From Bradyrhizobium roseum (GTDB lineage Bacteria > Pseudomonadota > Alphaproteobacteria > Rhizobiales > Xanthobacteraceae), in the NCBI RefSeq assembly GCF_030413175.1, contig NZ_CP129212.1, forward strand, positions 6,424,450 through 6,488,449: 64,000 nt of DNA, given 5' to 3'. The translations under genes and the position numbers were made by a program. The notes under the pieces are model-generated. The model did not search any database. It worked only from the letters and a program-made list of their open reading frames with translations, and was not told the origin of the DNA. Positions 26,984 through 34,675 of this stretch are shown here, one piece after another; within the stretch, counting starts at the first letter, position 1; each line of letters begins with the position of its first letter.

Positions 26984-27835
26984 ATGCCCCATCCTGCGAT
27001 GTCACCCGATCATGTCGCCGTCATCACGGGAGGTGCTTCCGGCATCGGGCTTGCCGCCGCCACGCGCTTTGCCGGCCTCGGCATGAAAGTCTGCATTGCC
27101 GATATCGGTGAAGACCGGCTCGCGGAGGCTGCGGCCAGGCTTGCCTCCACTGCCAAGGGCGGCGCCGCCGATGTGATGACCGCGACCGTCGACGTCAGCC
27201 GCTTCGACGACCTCGCAGGACTCGAGGCCGCGGTGCAAAAGCGGTTCGGCGGCACCGACATCCTGATGAACAATGCCGGCATCGGGCCCGACAGCACCAG
27301 TTTTGGGCCGCTGGAGAACTGGCAACGCATCCTCGCGGTCAATCTGTGGGGCGTCATCCACGGTACGCAGGCCTTTGCGGCCCACATGATCGAGCGCGGA
27401 CGGCCCGGCCTGATTATCAACACCGGCTCCAAGCAGGGCATCACGACGCCGCCGGGCAACCCCGCCTACAACGTCTCGAAGGCCGGCGTGAAGGCGCAGA
27501 CCGAGGCGCTGCAGCACGAGTTGCGCAACATTCCGGGCTGCAAAATATCAGCGCATCTGATGATCCCCGGTCACGTCTTCACGCCGCTGACCGCGCGCGG
27601 CCGCACCGAGAAGCCGCCGGGCGCCTGGACGGCGGAGCAGACCGTCGACTTCATGATCGCGCGGATCGACGACGGCGACTTCTACATCCTGTGCCCGGAC
27701 AATGACGTGCCGAGGGCGCTCGACGAACGGCGCATGCTGTGGGCCGCCGGAGATATCGTGGCAAACCGCCCCGCGCTGTCGCGCTGGCATCCGGATTATG
27801 CGGACGCGTTTGCGAAATTCGTGAAGGGGGAATAA
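26984..27835 (+). CDS. Short-chain dehydrogenase/reductase (SDR)
   Basis: A 283-residue NAD(P)-dependent oxidoreductase with a Rossmann fold. It has the cofactor motif ITGGASGIG near residue 15, ADIGE at the end of beta-2 (favouring NAD), NNAGIG, the catalytic Ser in NTGSKQG and the YNVSK Tyr-Lys pair. The substrate is unknown. GGAGAATG precedes the ATG. It may be under the Mo-box-like site upstream. It ends just before a short palindrome shared with the next, convergent gene. Confidence 0.9.
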   Translation: MPHPAMSPDHVAVITGGASGIGLAAATRFAGLGMKVCIADIGEDRLAEAAARLASTAKGGAADVMTATVDVSRFDDLAGLEAAVQKRFGGTDILMNNAGIGPDSTSFGPLENWQRILAVNLWGVIHGTQAFAAHMIERGRPGLIINTGSKQGITTPPGNPAYNVSKAGVKAQTEALQHELRNIPGCKISAHLMIPGHVFTPLTARGRTEKPPGAWTAEQTVDFMIARIDDGDFYILCPDNDVPRALDERRMLWAAGDIVANRPALSRWHPDYADAFAKFVKGE

Positions 27836-27838
27836 TTC

Positions 27839-27872
27839 GTAGGGTGGGCAAAGCGCAGCGTGCCCACCCTAC
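27839..27872. repeat. Short palindromic repeat
   Basis: GTAGGGTGGGCA (27839-27850) and TGCCCACCCTAC (27861-27872) pair perfectly over 12 bp around AAGCGCAGCG. It lies between the convergent SDR and zinc-ribbon genes and could terminate both. The form is common in Bradyrhizobium intergenic DNA. Confidence 0.78.
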
Positions 27873-27890
27873 AAACTAGGAACGCAAATC

Positions 27891-28097
27891 CTACAGCGTC
27901 ACCTGCTTGTCGCCGCACTGCTTGCAGACGTATTTGACGCGGGTGGCGCCCTTTTCGGCCTGGACGCGGTTCGGCGCGCCGCATTTGCCGCACACCGCCT
28001 CGATCCTCGTGTTGCCCTGCTTGATGACGAGGGCTTTCTTTTCCATTGTCTCGCGGATCAGGCGCTCGGCCTCCTCGCGCATCGCTTGCTTCGACAT
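27891..28097 (-). CDS. Small zinc-ribbon protein
   Basis: A 68-residue protein with an N-terminal charged helix (MREEAERLIRETMEKK) and a C-terminal zinc ribbon formed by CGKCG and CKQCG about 20 residues apart. The middle RVQAEKGATRVKYVCKQC is basic, which fits nucleic-acid or ribosome contact, but this is inference. No family name is assigned. It is single and convergent with the SDR gene. Confidence 0.75.
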   Translation of the reverse strand: MSKQAMREEAERLIRETMEKKALVIKQGNTRIEAVCGKCGAPNRVQAEKGATRVKYVCKQCGDKQVTL

Positions 28098-28189
28098 CGG
28101 CCTGCCCCGTGATGAACCGTTACGGCGGCGGTCTTATCACACTCGCGATGCCGTTCGTAAGCCGGGCAAGAAAATTTGCGTGACGGGTG

Positions 28190-29389
28190 TCAGGCGGTCT
28201 CCGGCGTCAGCGCCAGCAGACGGCGCACCAGCGCCAACGCGGTTTCCGTGGCCGGATCGGCCGAAATGACGGGAACCGCGAGCGCGATGACGTCGATCGG
28301 ATCGTGCGACAGCACGATGAGATGGGTCGCGTGGTTCGCGGCCAACAGCGACATCACGCGTTCGACGGCCGGATCGGACAATGTCCGGCCCCACGGCGCG
28401 GCGGCGCGGCGCAGTACGCGGACCTCGGACAGGAATTCGCGCAAGAGCGGCGGATCGTATGCCCGCAGTTCGTCCTCCCGATAGCGCCGCGCGCTCTCGA
28501 AGATCGGGTGACGCGCCAGTTCTGCGATCAGCGCGTCGCGCGTGGTCGCCGGCGACGCCGCGACCGAATTCAGCACACCCGGCACCTGGGCTTCGAAATG
28601 GGCGCGCAGCGCGTCCACCGCGAGGCCGATGGTGAGAACGCCCGCGATCGCGATGGCGCAAAACCGCATCACCTGCGCCGCATCGACGTCCGGCGCGACA
28701 AAGGCCGCGGCCATCCCGAGCAGCGCCGAACCCGACAGCCGCAATAGCGTCATCAGCAGCGCTTGACGCTGCGTCTCGGCGCCGCGCTCCGCGATCAGGA
28801 TCGCGGTCACGACCAGCAGCGCCCCCAAGGCGCCGAGTCTCACCGGAATATCCGGCATCAGCACCCGGAAGTCGGTGAAGATAAAGGGGATCACGAGGAC
28901 GGCGCCCACCGCAAGGCGTCCAATGCTGCGATTTTCGGACGCCATCAGCGTCGCCTGGTCGCGCGTTGCCAACAGCCACGCGCAGACGGCAAAGCCGACC
29001 AGCTGGAACAGGACGAGCAACACGGCATAGGGGGTGGCAAAACGTTCCGGCCCGATCGCGCCGGCGAGACCGAGCACGATGCCGCCGGTCAGAATGGCGA
29101 TCTTGGCGGCGCACGGCGCATGACGCCGCAAAATCCCTTCGGTAACGAGCAAGGCGCCGAGCGGGATCAGCGCCGCCGGGATCATCGACCCATTGTCGAG
29201 CACGTCGCTGCCGCTCCACCACGCAATCCCGCGCATCAGGAACAAAAGCGCGATCAGGCCAAGCGCCATCACAAGCCGGCGCGTCAGCGGGCTCCTTGGG
29301 TCGCGCCGGTAGAGCGTGAGCATGGCGACGGCCAGGCCGATCGCGCCACACAGGTTCACGATGGAATCGGCGATCAGTCCCGGCGTCAT
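28190..29389 (-). CDS. Polytopic membrane protein with cytosolic C-terminal domain, unknown
   Basis: A 399-residue protein with about nine hydrophobic helices in the first 270 residues (from GLIADSIVNLCGAIGLAVAM to MRFCAIAIAGVLTIGLAVDA), then a soluble C-terminal domain of about 120 residues (ALRAHFEAQVPGVLNS to the end). I cannot name a family. The ATG overlaps the stop of the upstream gene (ATGA), so the two are translationally coupled and their products probably work together. The upstream protein has an acyltransferase-like motif, so modification of a lipid or envelope molecule is one possible role. Confidence 0.75.
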   Translation of the reverse strand: MTPGLIADSIVNLCGAIGLAVAMLTLYRRDPRSPLTRRLVMALGLIALLFLMRGIAWWSGSDVLDNGSMIPAALIPLGALLVTEGILRRHAPCAAKIAILTGGIVLGLAGAIGPERFATPYAVLLVLFQLVGFAVCAWLLATRDQATLMASENRSIGRLAVGAVLVIPFIFTDFRVLMPDIPVRLGALGALLVVTAILIAERGAETQRQALLMTLLRLSGSALLGMAAAFVAPDVDAAQVMRFCAIAIAGVLTIGLAVDALRAHFEAQVPGVLNSVAASPATTRDALIAELARHPIFESARRYREDELRAYDPPLLREFLSEVRVLRRAAAPWGRTLSDPAVERVMSLLAANHATHLIVLSHDPIDVIALAVPVISADPATETALALVRRLLALTPETA

Positions 29390-30447
29390 GGGCTGTTCCC
29401 GTTTCGAGGGACGCGCGGTCGCAGGATGCCGAACGGCCGCGTGTCGTCCAGCCAGTGAACGGCGGGAAGCACCAGCCGCTGCAGCGCCAGCGCGGCGCCG
29501 GTTGCCAGCAGCGCCGGCAGCGATCCGGAGGGCACCTCGCTCAGGAGATATCGGCGCGCGCCGGCGAGATCGATACGGCCGATCTGAAGGACGTCGTCGC
29601 CCCGTTCGTAGTCGAGCTCGCGCGCGCAAAAGGAATTGTATTGCTCGTCGCGATGTTTTGGCGCGGCTTCGAACGTCTTCTTCAGCCCGTCGGATCCGCC
29701 GGTATAGGCGTTGGTGATGATGAATCCGGCTTCTTCAAAACCGGCTTCCGCACCGACCCCGAACACGGCGCGATGACGCGCCATGATGCCGCGCGCCAGT
29801 TGCAGATGTGCGAAGCTTCGGCGCGCGTCCGGATGCGGCGAGGGAAAGACATCCGAAAAGGTCTGACTGACCATGCCGACGACGGACGGCACCTGGGTGA
29901 CGTTCGAAACCCATTTCTGACGCAAGCCATCTCGGGCGAACAGCACCAGCGCGGTCAGGCCGTAGAGCACCCAGGACAGCCCCCGCCCCCGCTCGTCAGG
30001 ATCGACCATGACGAGGCCGAGATGGGTGACTTCCACAGGCTCGCCATCGAGTTCGACATCCATCACCGACAGCGCGTTGAAGGCGATCGGGCGCCCGGTG
30101 GCTTCCTCGGAGATCAGCGTGACGATGGCGCGCGCCAGCCGTTCACGGTCGCCGGAGAAAATGCCGTAGGCGAGGTTCTCCTCCGGCAATGTCCTGGCGG
30201 CGACGACGCGCAGTTGCGCGACCAGTTCACCGAGTTCAGCCTCGGAAAGCGAAAGGCCAGGGGTTTCGACGATGCGCGTGATCAGGCCGGCATGGGTGCG
30301 CAAGGTGAGATCGATGGTCGGCTGGCGCAGCGCCTTCAGCCAGAACACGCCATAGCCGCCCAAACGTCCCGCCGCGGCGCGGACCTTCCCCAGGGTCTGC
30401 ACAAAGGCATGACGGATCGCCGAATTGCCGCTCGATAATGACGCCAT
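29386..30447 (-). CDS. GNAT-like protein coupled to membrane protein, unknown
   Basis: A 353-residue protein. The central stretch VTHLGLVMVDPDERGRGLSWVLYGLTAL (read as HLGLVMVDPDERGRGLS) has the acetyl-CoA pyrophosphate-binding pattern of GNAT acyltransferases (R-G-x-G after a beta-strand). The flanking regions are long for a simple GNAT, so this is a larger or divergent member. A late hydrophobic stretch (SLPALLATGAALALQRLVL) could be a membrane anchor. The first ATG is chosen; a TTG 19 codons upstream is also open. It overlaps the downstream 9-helix membrane protein by four bases. Confidence 0.7.
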   Translation of the reverse strand: MASLSSGNSAIRHAFVQTLGKVRAAAGRLGGYGVFWLKALRQPTIDLTLRTHAGLITRIVETPGLSLSEAELGELVAQLRVVAARTLPEENLAYGIFSGDRERLARAIVTLISEEATGRPIAFNALSVMDVELDGEPVEVTHLGLVMVDPDERGRGLSWVLYGLTALVLFARDGLRQKWVSNVTQVPSVVGMVSQTFSDVFPSPHPDARRSFAHLQLARGIMARHRAVFGVGAEAGFEEAGFIITNAYTGGSDGLKKTFEAAPKHRDEQYNSFCARELDYERGDDVLQIGRIDLAGARRYLLSEVPSGSLPALLATGAALALQRLVLPAVHWLDDTRPFGILRPRVPRNGNSP

Positions 30448-30815
30448 GCCACTGCCCGCACTCGATCCGGATGTGTGCGCCAAGCCCGTTAACAAGCCTG
30501 TCAAGGAGTCATGAGTGCGGCGCGCTGCGGTGGCGGAAAGGTAAACGATATGTTGGCGGCGTCAAACTTGACGGGCCAACGGGAAACGGCGGATGCCGAA
30601 GCACCCGCCGTTCCTTCGCCAGCACGCGTCACAGGATTACGCGCTTGGAAACGAGGAAGATCTGGAAATCTTGCGACGGCGCGTCGTGCCGTAGCGTCCT
30701 CGAAGCCGTCCTCAGCCACCCGTGTTTCTACCGTCCCGGCTGTAAAAAAGCCATACCTCATCATCCTCAGGTTGCATCACGGTAAACGATACATTGAACG
30801 CCGATTTCAAATGAT
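30448..30815. other. Intergenic region, nothing recognised
   Basis: These 368 bases separate the GNAT-like gene from the 4-TM protein gene, both on the minus strand. Frames on both strands are open for 80-130 codons, but their translations are Arg/Ser-rich with no ribosome site or domain, so I do not call a gene. The promoter of the GNAT-like gene should lie at the left. Confidence 0.4.
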
Positions 30816-31259
30816 TCATGACAACGAAAAGCGGGTTCCCGCCAAGTGGAACCAGCCGCTTTTCCTCGATTTATCCGGCTCCCTGGTGGTGTCCTGCCGG
30901 CCGCTATAGTCATGCGACAACAACGAGCACGCGCCCATGACGCTGGCCCCGCCAATAGTCAGCGCCATCACCAGGGACGACGGCAGAAGGCTACTGAACA
31001 CCGCGGCCTCGCCCGTGGCGATCGCGGCGCCGACAATCACACTCAGGTACACCCGCAAGGAGATCGGACAGGTGCGTGCCAAAAATCCATCGACGGCTGC
31101 AGCGGTCGCCGACATCGGCAAGGTGAGGATGGATAGCGCCGTTGCGCCGAACCAGGCGAAGCCGAAGAATTTCGTGCCAACCATGGCGAGACAGATCAGC
31201 AGGACCGTGAGGAACACGGCAACAGGCGCTAACACCAGGAATACGAGCGCTCTTTTCAT
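30816..31259 (-). CDS. Small four-helix membrane protein, unknown
   Basis: A 147-residue inner-membrane protein with hydrophobic helices near residues 5-27, 33-55, 73-92 and 97-116, and a basic cytosolic tail (SGRQDTTREPDKSRKSGW). The second ATG of the frame is chosen because AAAGGA is 9 bases before it and touches the first. No family is recognised. It lies downstream of the YiaA/YiaB-PspA pair on the same strand but is separated by a palindromic repeat, so co-transcription is uncertain. Confidence 0.65.
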   Translation of the reverse strand: MKRALVFLVLAPVAVFLTVLLICLAMVGTKFFGFAWFGATALSILTLPMSATAAAVDGFLARTCPISLRVYLSVIVGAAIATGEAAVFSSLLPSSLVMALTIGGASVMGACSLLSHDYSGRQDTTREPDKSRKSGWFHLAGTRFSLS

Positions 31260-31296
31260 GGAAATCATTCCTTTGCTATCTGCACTAGAGCCTTTT

Positions 31297-31391
31297 CGGT
31301 TCTGATTGAATCAGAACCGGGTTCTCGATTCTTGTTTTGACGCGTTTTCTTCACGCGAACCGGTATCCACTTCGCTCGAAAACGCTCTAAT
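31297..31391. repeat. Compound palindromic repeat
   Basis: A perfect 11-bp palindrome, CGGTTCTGATT / AATCAGAACCG (31297-31319, one-base centre), is followed by TGACGCGTTTTCTTCACGCG, AACCGGTATCCACTTCGC and TCGAAAACGCTCT. The second part pairs with itself (GCGTTTTC with GAAAACGC) and resembles the element at 13250-13318. Confidence 0.72.
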
Positions 31392-31465
31392 CCCGATGCC
31401 CCACTAGCCTGGACGGACGGCGGAGAGATTTTCCGCCGCCCGCCTCGCCAGCGCCGCGCCACAGG

Positions 31466-31741
31466 TTACGCGGCCTTGGAAACTTCCATCAGCAGCCGTT
31501 CGGCCTTGGCGTCCTCGATGCGGTTCACCAGCTTGCCGCTCTCGTGCATGTCGCGAATGGTCTTGGTCAGGGTGACGCAGGACTGGACCAGCATGACGAT
31601 GCCCATCGCCAGATAGCCCTTGATCCAGAGATCGAGCGGCAGGAAGAACACGCCGACGGCGACCATGAAGGCCGAGGCGGCAAACGAAGCATAGGTAAAG
31701 GTAACCCAGCCGCCGCTGTGGGGTTGGACGTTCTGGTTCAT
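31466..31741 (-). CDS. YiaA/YiaB two-helix membrane protein
   Basis: A 91-residue inner-membrane protein. The segment GWVTFTYASFAASAFMVAVG followed by LWIKGYLAMGIVMLVQSCVTLTKTIRD matches the YiaA/YiaB two-helix domain. It follows the PspA gene by 45 bases on the same strand, the order expected for an envelope-stress operon. YiaA/YiaB proteins are of unknown biochemistry but are found beside PspA in several proteobacteria, which supports a membrane-stress role here. Confidence 0.85.
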   Translation of the reverse strand: MNQNVQPHSGGWVTFTYASFAASAFMVAVGVFFLPLDLWIKGYLAMGIVMLVQSCVTLTKTIRDMHESGKLVNRIEDAKAERLLMEVSKAA

Positions 31742-31786
31742 GACAAAATCTCCTGTTTGATATGGGTTAATCGATCGACTTCAGTC

Positions 31787-32482
31787 TCAGGCAGCTTGCG
31801 TGCGTTTGGCGTTCAGCCGCGCGAGCACGTCGTCCGCGGTTGATTTCAGCCGGGGGCCGAAGCCCTGTTCGGCGAGTTTCTCGGCGGTCGCCAGCGGCCC
31901 GGTGGCGACATCGAGTTCGACCAGGGCGTCAGAGGCGGCCTGGGCCTCGATCTGCCGCTCGCGCAGCCGCCTCAGCGTGTTCTCCGCTTCCGGCAGCGTG
32001 GACTCGTAGGGACGCGCGGCTTCGATACCGCCCCTTCGAAGATTGCGCACCGCCTCCGCCGCGCGGGCGATGCGGCGGCCGCGATCGAGTGCGGTAATCC
32101 GCGCCTCGGCATTGGCGACCTGGCTCTTCATGCGCGTGATCTCGGAAGCAAACAGCGTCCGCGCGGTCATCGCGGCGTCGCGGTCGGCTTCGAGATTGGC
32201 GATCGCCTGCGCCGCCTCACGGGCGAGATCTTCCCGGCCGCCATCGAGGGCTGCGGTGGCGCGGACTTCGAGGTCGGCGATCCTGGCATTGGTGGCGTCG
32301 AGACGGCGGCCCTCCTGCTGGTCGCCGGCAATCGCCAGCGCCAGCGAGCGCTTGGAACGCTCGACGGCCGCACCCGCATCGCGCATCTGCTGGTCGAGGA
32401 TCAGAAGCGCCGAGCGGTCTTCCAGTTCTTCCTCCACGGCAGCCACGCTGCCCCGGAAGAGCGTAAAAACAGTTTTGAACAT
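31787..32482 (-). CDS. pspA: PspA/IM30 family membrane-stress protein
   Basis: A 231-residue, almost wholly alpha-helical coiled-coil protein of the PspA/Vipp1 family, which binds stressed inner membrane. It starts MFKTVFTLFRGSVAAVEEELEDRSALLILDQQMRDA (read as MFKTVFTLFRG and LLILDQQMRDA), with the family DxxLxxLdQqmRda pattern, then a long heptad region with many Arg, Glu and Ala. Length fits. GGAG is 6 bases before the ATG. It forms an operon with the YiaA/YiaB gene and is divergent from a TetR gene across a spacer with three dyads. Confidence 0.9.
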   Translation of the reverse strand: MFKTVFTLFRGSVAAVEEELEDRSALLILDQQMRDAGAAVERSKRSLALAIAGDQQEGRRLDATNARIADLEVRATAALDGGREDLAREAAQAIANLEADRDAAMTARTLFASEITRMKSQVANAEARITALDRGRRIARAAEAVRNLRRGGIEAARPYESTLPEAENTLRRLRERQIEAQAASDALVELDVATGPLATAEKLAEQGFGPRLKSTADDVLARLNAKRTQAA

Positions 32483-32500
32483 CGTTGGCTCCATGTGCTA

Positions 32501-32571
32501 TGAGCGTCGCTCATGAACGATCTGTAGCACCAACGTGAGCATTGCTCAAGTATTATTTTGAACATCGCTCA
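32501..32571. promoter_or_regulatory. Three TGAGC-N3-GCTCA operator-like dyads
   Basis: TGAGCGTCGCTCA (32501-32513), TGAGCATTGCTCA (32536-32548) and TGAACATCGCTCA (32559-32571) occur within 71 bases of the 104-base pspA-tetR spacer. The first two are perfect 5-bp arm palindromes and the third has one mismatch; their centres are 35 and 23 bp apart. They are best read as binding sites of the adjacent TetR-family protein, controlling both genes. A related half site lies in the first codons of pspA. Confidence 0.72.
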
Positions 32572-32586
32572 AGAAATTTGGATACG

Positions 32587-33201
32587 ATGTCTAAGGCATT
32601 GATACGACGTGCAAAATTTCGCGAAGAACTGATCCTGGCAGCGGAACGGGCCATTGCTGCTGGCGGATTGGCCGCCCTGAAGACCCGAGAACTGGCCCGG
32701 GAGATCGGGGTCGCCAACGGCGCGGTCTACAATCTCGTCGAAGACGTCGACGAATTGATCCTGCGGGTGGGATCGCGGACGCTGGCGCGGCTGGATGCCG
32801 CCCTTACATCCGCCGAAAGCAATGGCCCGGCCTCGCCTCGGGAAACGCTCGTCCGGATTGCGCTGGCCTATTGCAACTTCGCCGCCGAAAATCTCGAACT
32901 ATGGCGCGCACTGTTCGAACACCGGATGGCGCCGGGCAAGCCGGTGCCGGAATGGGCAGTCGACGAACAGATGAACCTGTTCCGTCACATCTACCGTCCG
33001 CTCGCCGAACTGTTTCCGAAGCGAACGCCGGCCGATCTGGGCGTGACGGCGCGCAGCCTGTTCTCCGCCGTGCATGGCATGGTGCTGCTTGGCCTGGAGC
33101 AAAAGCTGATCGCGGTGCCGGTGATCGAACTGCGCAAGGAAATCGCGGTGATCGTCGGCGCGATGGTCGACGGGCTGACAGAGCAACGGCCGGTCCAATA
33201 G
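32587..33201 (+). CDS. TetR family transcriptional regulator
   Basis: A 204-residue repressor. The N-terminal DNA-binding domain reads FREELILAAERAIAAGGLAA (residues 11-30), then LKTRELAREIGVANGAVYNLVEDVDELI, a clear helix-turn-helix (about residues 32-51). The C-terminal ligand domain resembles the TetR_C group with PRETLVRIALAYCNFAAENLELWRALFEH. It is divergent from pspA, with three operator-like dyads between them, so it most likely represses the pspA-yiaA operon and itself. The inducer is unknown. Confidence 0.9.
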   Translation: MSKALIRRAKFREELILAAERAIAAGGLAALKTRELAREIGVANGAVYNLVEDVDELILRVGSRTLARLDAALTSAESNGPASPRETLVRIALAYCNFAAENLELWRALFEHRMAPGKPVPEWAVDEQMNLFRHIYRPLAELFPKRTPADLGVTARSLFSAVHGMVLLGLEQKLIAVPVIELRKEIAVIVGAMVDGLTEQRPVQ

Positions 33202-33227
33202 AGGACCAGCCGTTTCTCCGCACGACT

Positions 33228-34202
33228 TTACACCGTCAAGACCGTCGACCCCGTGGTCTTGCGCGCGGCAAGATCGGCATGGGCTTTGGCGGCGTCCTTG
33301 AGCGGATAGGTCTGATGGACCTCGATCTTGACCGCGCCTGACTTGACGACCTCGAACAGTTCGTTCGCCATCGCCACGAGGTTTTCACGGCTCGCCGCAT
33401 AGGTATTGAGCGTGGGGCGGGTGACGAACAGCGAACCCTTCGCGGCCAGGAGACCGAGGTTGAGCGGCTCGACCGCGCCCGAGGACGCGCCGAACAGCGC
33501 CGCGACGCCAAGCGGCGCCAGACAGTCGAGCGATTTGAGGAAGGTGTCCTTGCCGACGGAATCATAGACCACCGGCACTTTCTTGCCGCCGGTGATCTCG
33601 TCGACGCGTTTGACGAAATCCTCGCGCGAATAGACGATGGTGTGGGCGCAGCCATGCGCCTTGGCCAGTTTCGCTTTTTCATCGCTGCCGACGGTGCCGA
33701 TCACGGTGGCACCGAGATGCTTTGCCCATTGGCTGAGGATCAGGCCGACGCCGCCGGCCGCAGCATGCAGTAGGATGGTGTCGCCGGATTTGACGCGATA
33801 GGTCTGGCGGATCAGGTACTGCACCGTGAGGCCTTTCAGCATCATGGCGGCGGCGGTCTTGTCGTCGATGCCGTCGGGCAGCTTGAGCAGGCGATCGGCC
33901 GGGATCAAGCGCGCTTCGGCATAGGCGCCGATCGGCGCGCTGCCATAGGCGACGCGATCGCCCGCCTTGAGATCGGTCACGCCGGAGCCGACTTCCTCGA
34001 CCACGCCGGCCGCCTCGCCGCCGAGCCCGCTCGGCAATTGCGACGGGTACAGCCCGGAGCGGTTGTAGATGTCGACAAAGTTCAGTCCGACGGCGGTGTG
34101 GCGGATACGCGCCTGCCCCGGCCCGGGCTTGCCGACCTCGACCTCTTCCCAGACCAGAACTTCAGGGCCGCCGGTTTTGTGAAAGCGGATGGCGTGCGTC
34201 AT
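33228..34202 (-). CDS. Quinone oxidoreductase (zeta-crystallin / QOR type)
   Basis: A 324-residue NADPH-dependent MDR-superfamily enzyme without zinc. It starts MTHAIRFHKTGGPEVLVWEE, has VGLNFVDIYNRSGLYP and the nucleotide-binding AAAGGVGLILSQWAKHLGATVIGTV (read as HAAAGGVGLILSQ), and lacks catalytic Cys ligands, as QOR proteins do. It should reduce quinones or enones. AAGGAG precedes the ATG. It follows a Rieske ferredoxin and two amidohydrolases on the same strand, suggesting aromatic-ring catabolism. Confidence 0.9.
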   Translation of the reverse strand: MTHAIRFHKTGGPEVLVWEEVEVGKPGPGQARIRHTAVGLNFVDIYNRSGLYPSQLPSGLGGEAAGVVEEVGSGVTDLKAGDRVAYGSAPIGAYAEARLIPADRLLKLPDGIDDKTAAAMMLKGLTVQYLIRQTYRVKSGDTILLHAAAGGVGLILSQWAKHLGATVIGTVGSDEKAKLAKAHGCAHTIVYSREDFVKRVDEITGGKKVPVVYDSVGKDTFLKSLDCLAPLGVAALFGASSGAVEPLNLGLLAAKGSLFVTRPTLNTYAASRENLVAMANELFEVVKSGAVKIEVHQTYPLKDAAKAHADLAARKTTGSTVLTV

Positions 34203-34245
34203 GGAATGCTCCTTCGGCTTGACTCAATCGGATGGAAACCGGCGT

Positions 34246-34659
34246 TTACGCCTCGACGATGACGTAGCTGTCTTCGACATGCACGGGGAATGTCTCGGCG
34301 ACATAGGGCCCCTTGGCCAGCGTCTCGCCGTCCTCGATCACGACCGGATAGGTCCTGATCTTGACGCGCTGCGGATCGAACCAGGATTGGCCGTTGCGCA
34401 TGTCAAACTCCCAGCCGTGCCAGGCACACCGCAGCAATTCGCCGACCCGCGAGCGTTCGTAGACGCCGGGCTCCTTCGACGTCAGCCGCGCCACGCAGGC
34501 TGCCTTTTCCAGCGGCGCACCTGCGTGCGGGCAGCGATTGAGCAACGCAAAGTACTCGCCATTGACATGAAACACGACGATGTCGCGGCCGTTGATTTCG
34601 ACGACCTTGTTGCCGCCAGGCGGGATCTCCGACGTGCTCGCGATGATGTGCCGGGCCAT
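34246..34659 (-). CDS. Rieske 2Fe-2S ferredoxin-like protein
   Basis: A 137-residue cytosolic protein with a full Rieske centre: the first ligand pair in CPHAGAPLE and the second in CAWHGWEFDMRNG. The spacer between them is longer than in the smallest ferredoxins, and includes ACVARLTSKEPGVYERSRVGELL. It should pass electrons to an oxygenase or act as a small dioxygenase component, but no oxygenase alpha subunit is adjacent. Genes for an amidohydrolase upstream and a quinone reductase downstream suggest a shared catabolic path. Confidence 0.88.
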   Translation of the reverse strand: MARHIIASTSEIPPGGNKVVEINGRDIVVFHVNGEYFALLNRCPHAGAPLEKAACVARLTSKEPGVYERSRVGELLRCAWHGWEFDMRNGQSWFDPQRVKIRTYPVVIEDGETLAKGPYVAETFPVHVEDSYVIVEA

Positions 34660-34675
34660 GCTGTCTTTACTGCGG

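Noticed and set aside
26456..26992. A 178-codon minus-strand frame over the ModE-like gene and Mo-box region
   Set aside because: It is antisense to the regulator for part of its length and has no protein character; the region is better read as regulatory.
30501..30909. Open frames of 87 and 132 codons on opposite strands
   Set aside because: No ribosome site, Arg/Ser-rich translations, no motif, and partial overlap with the 4-helix protein gene.
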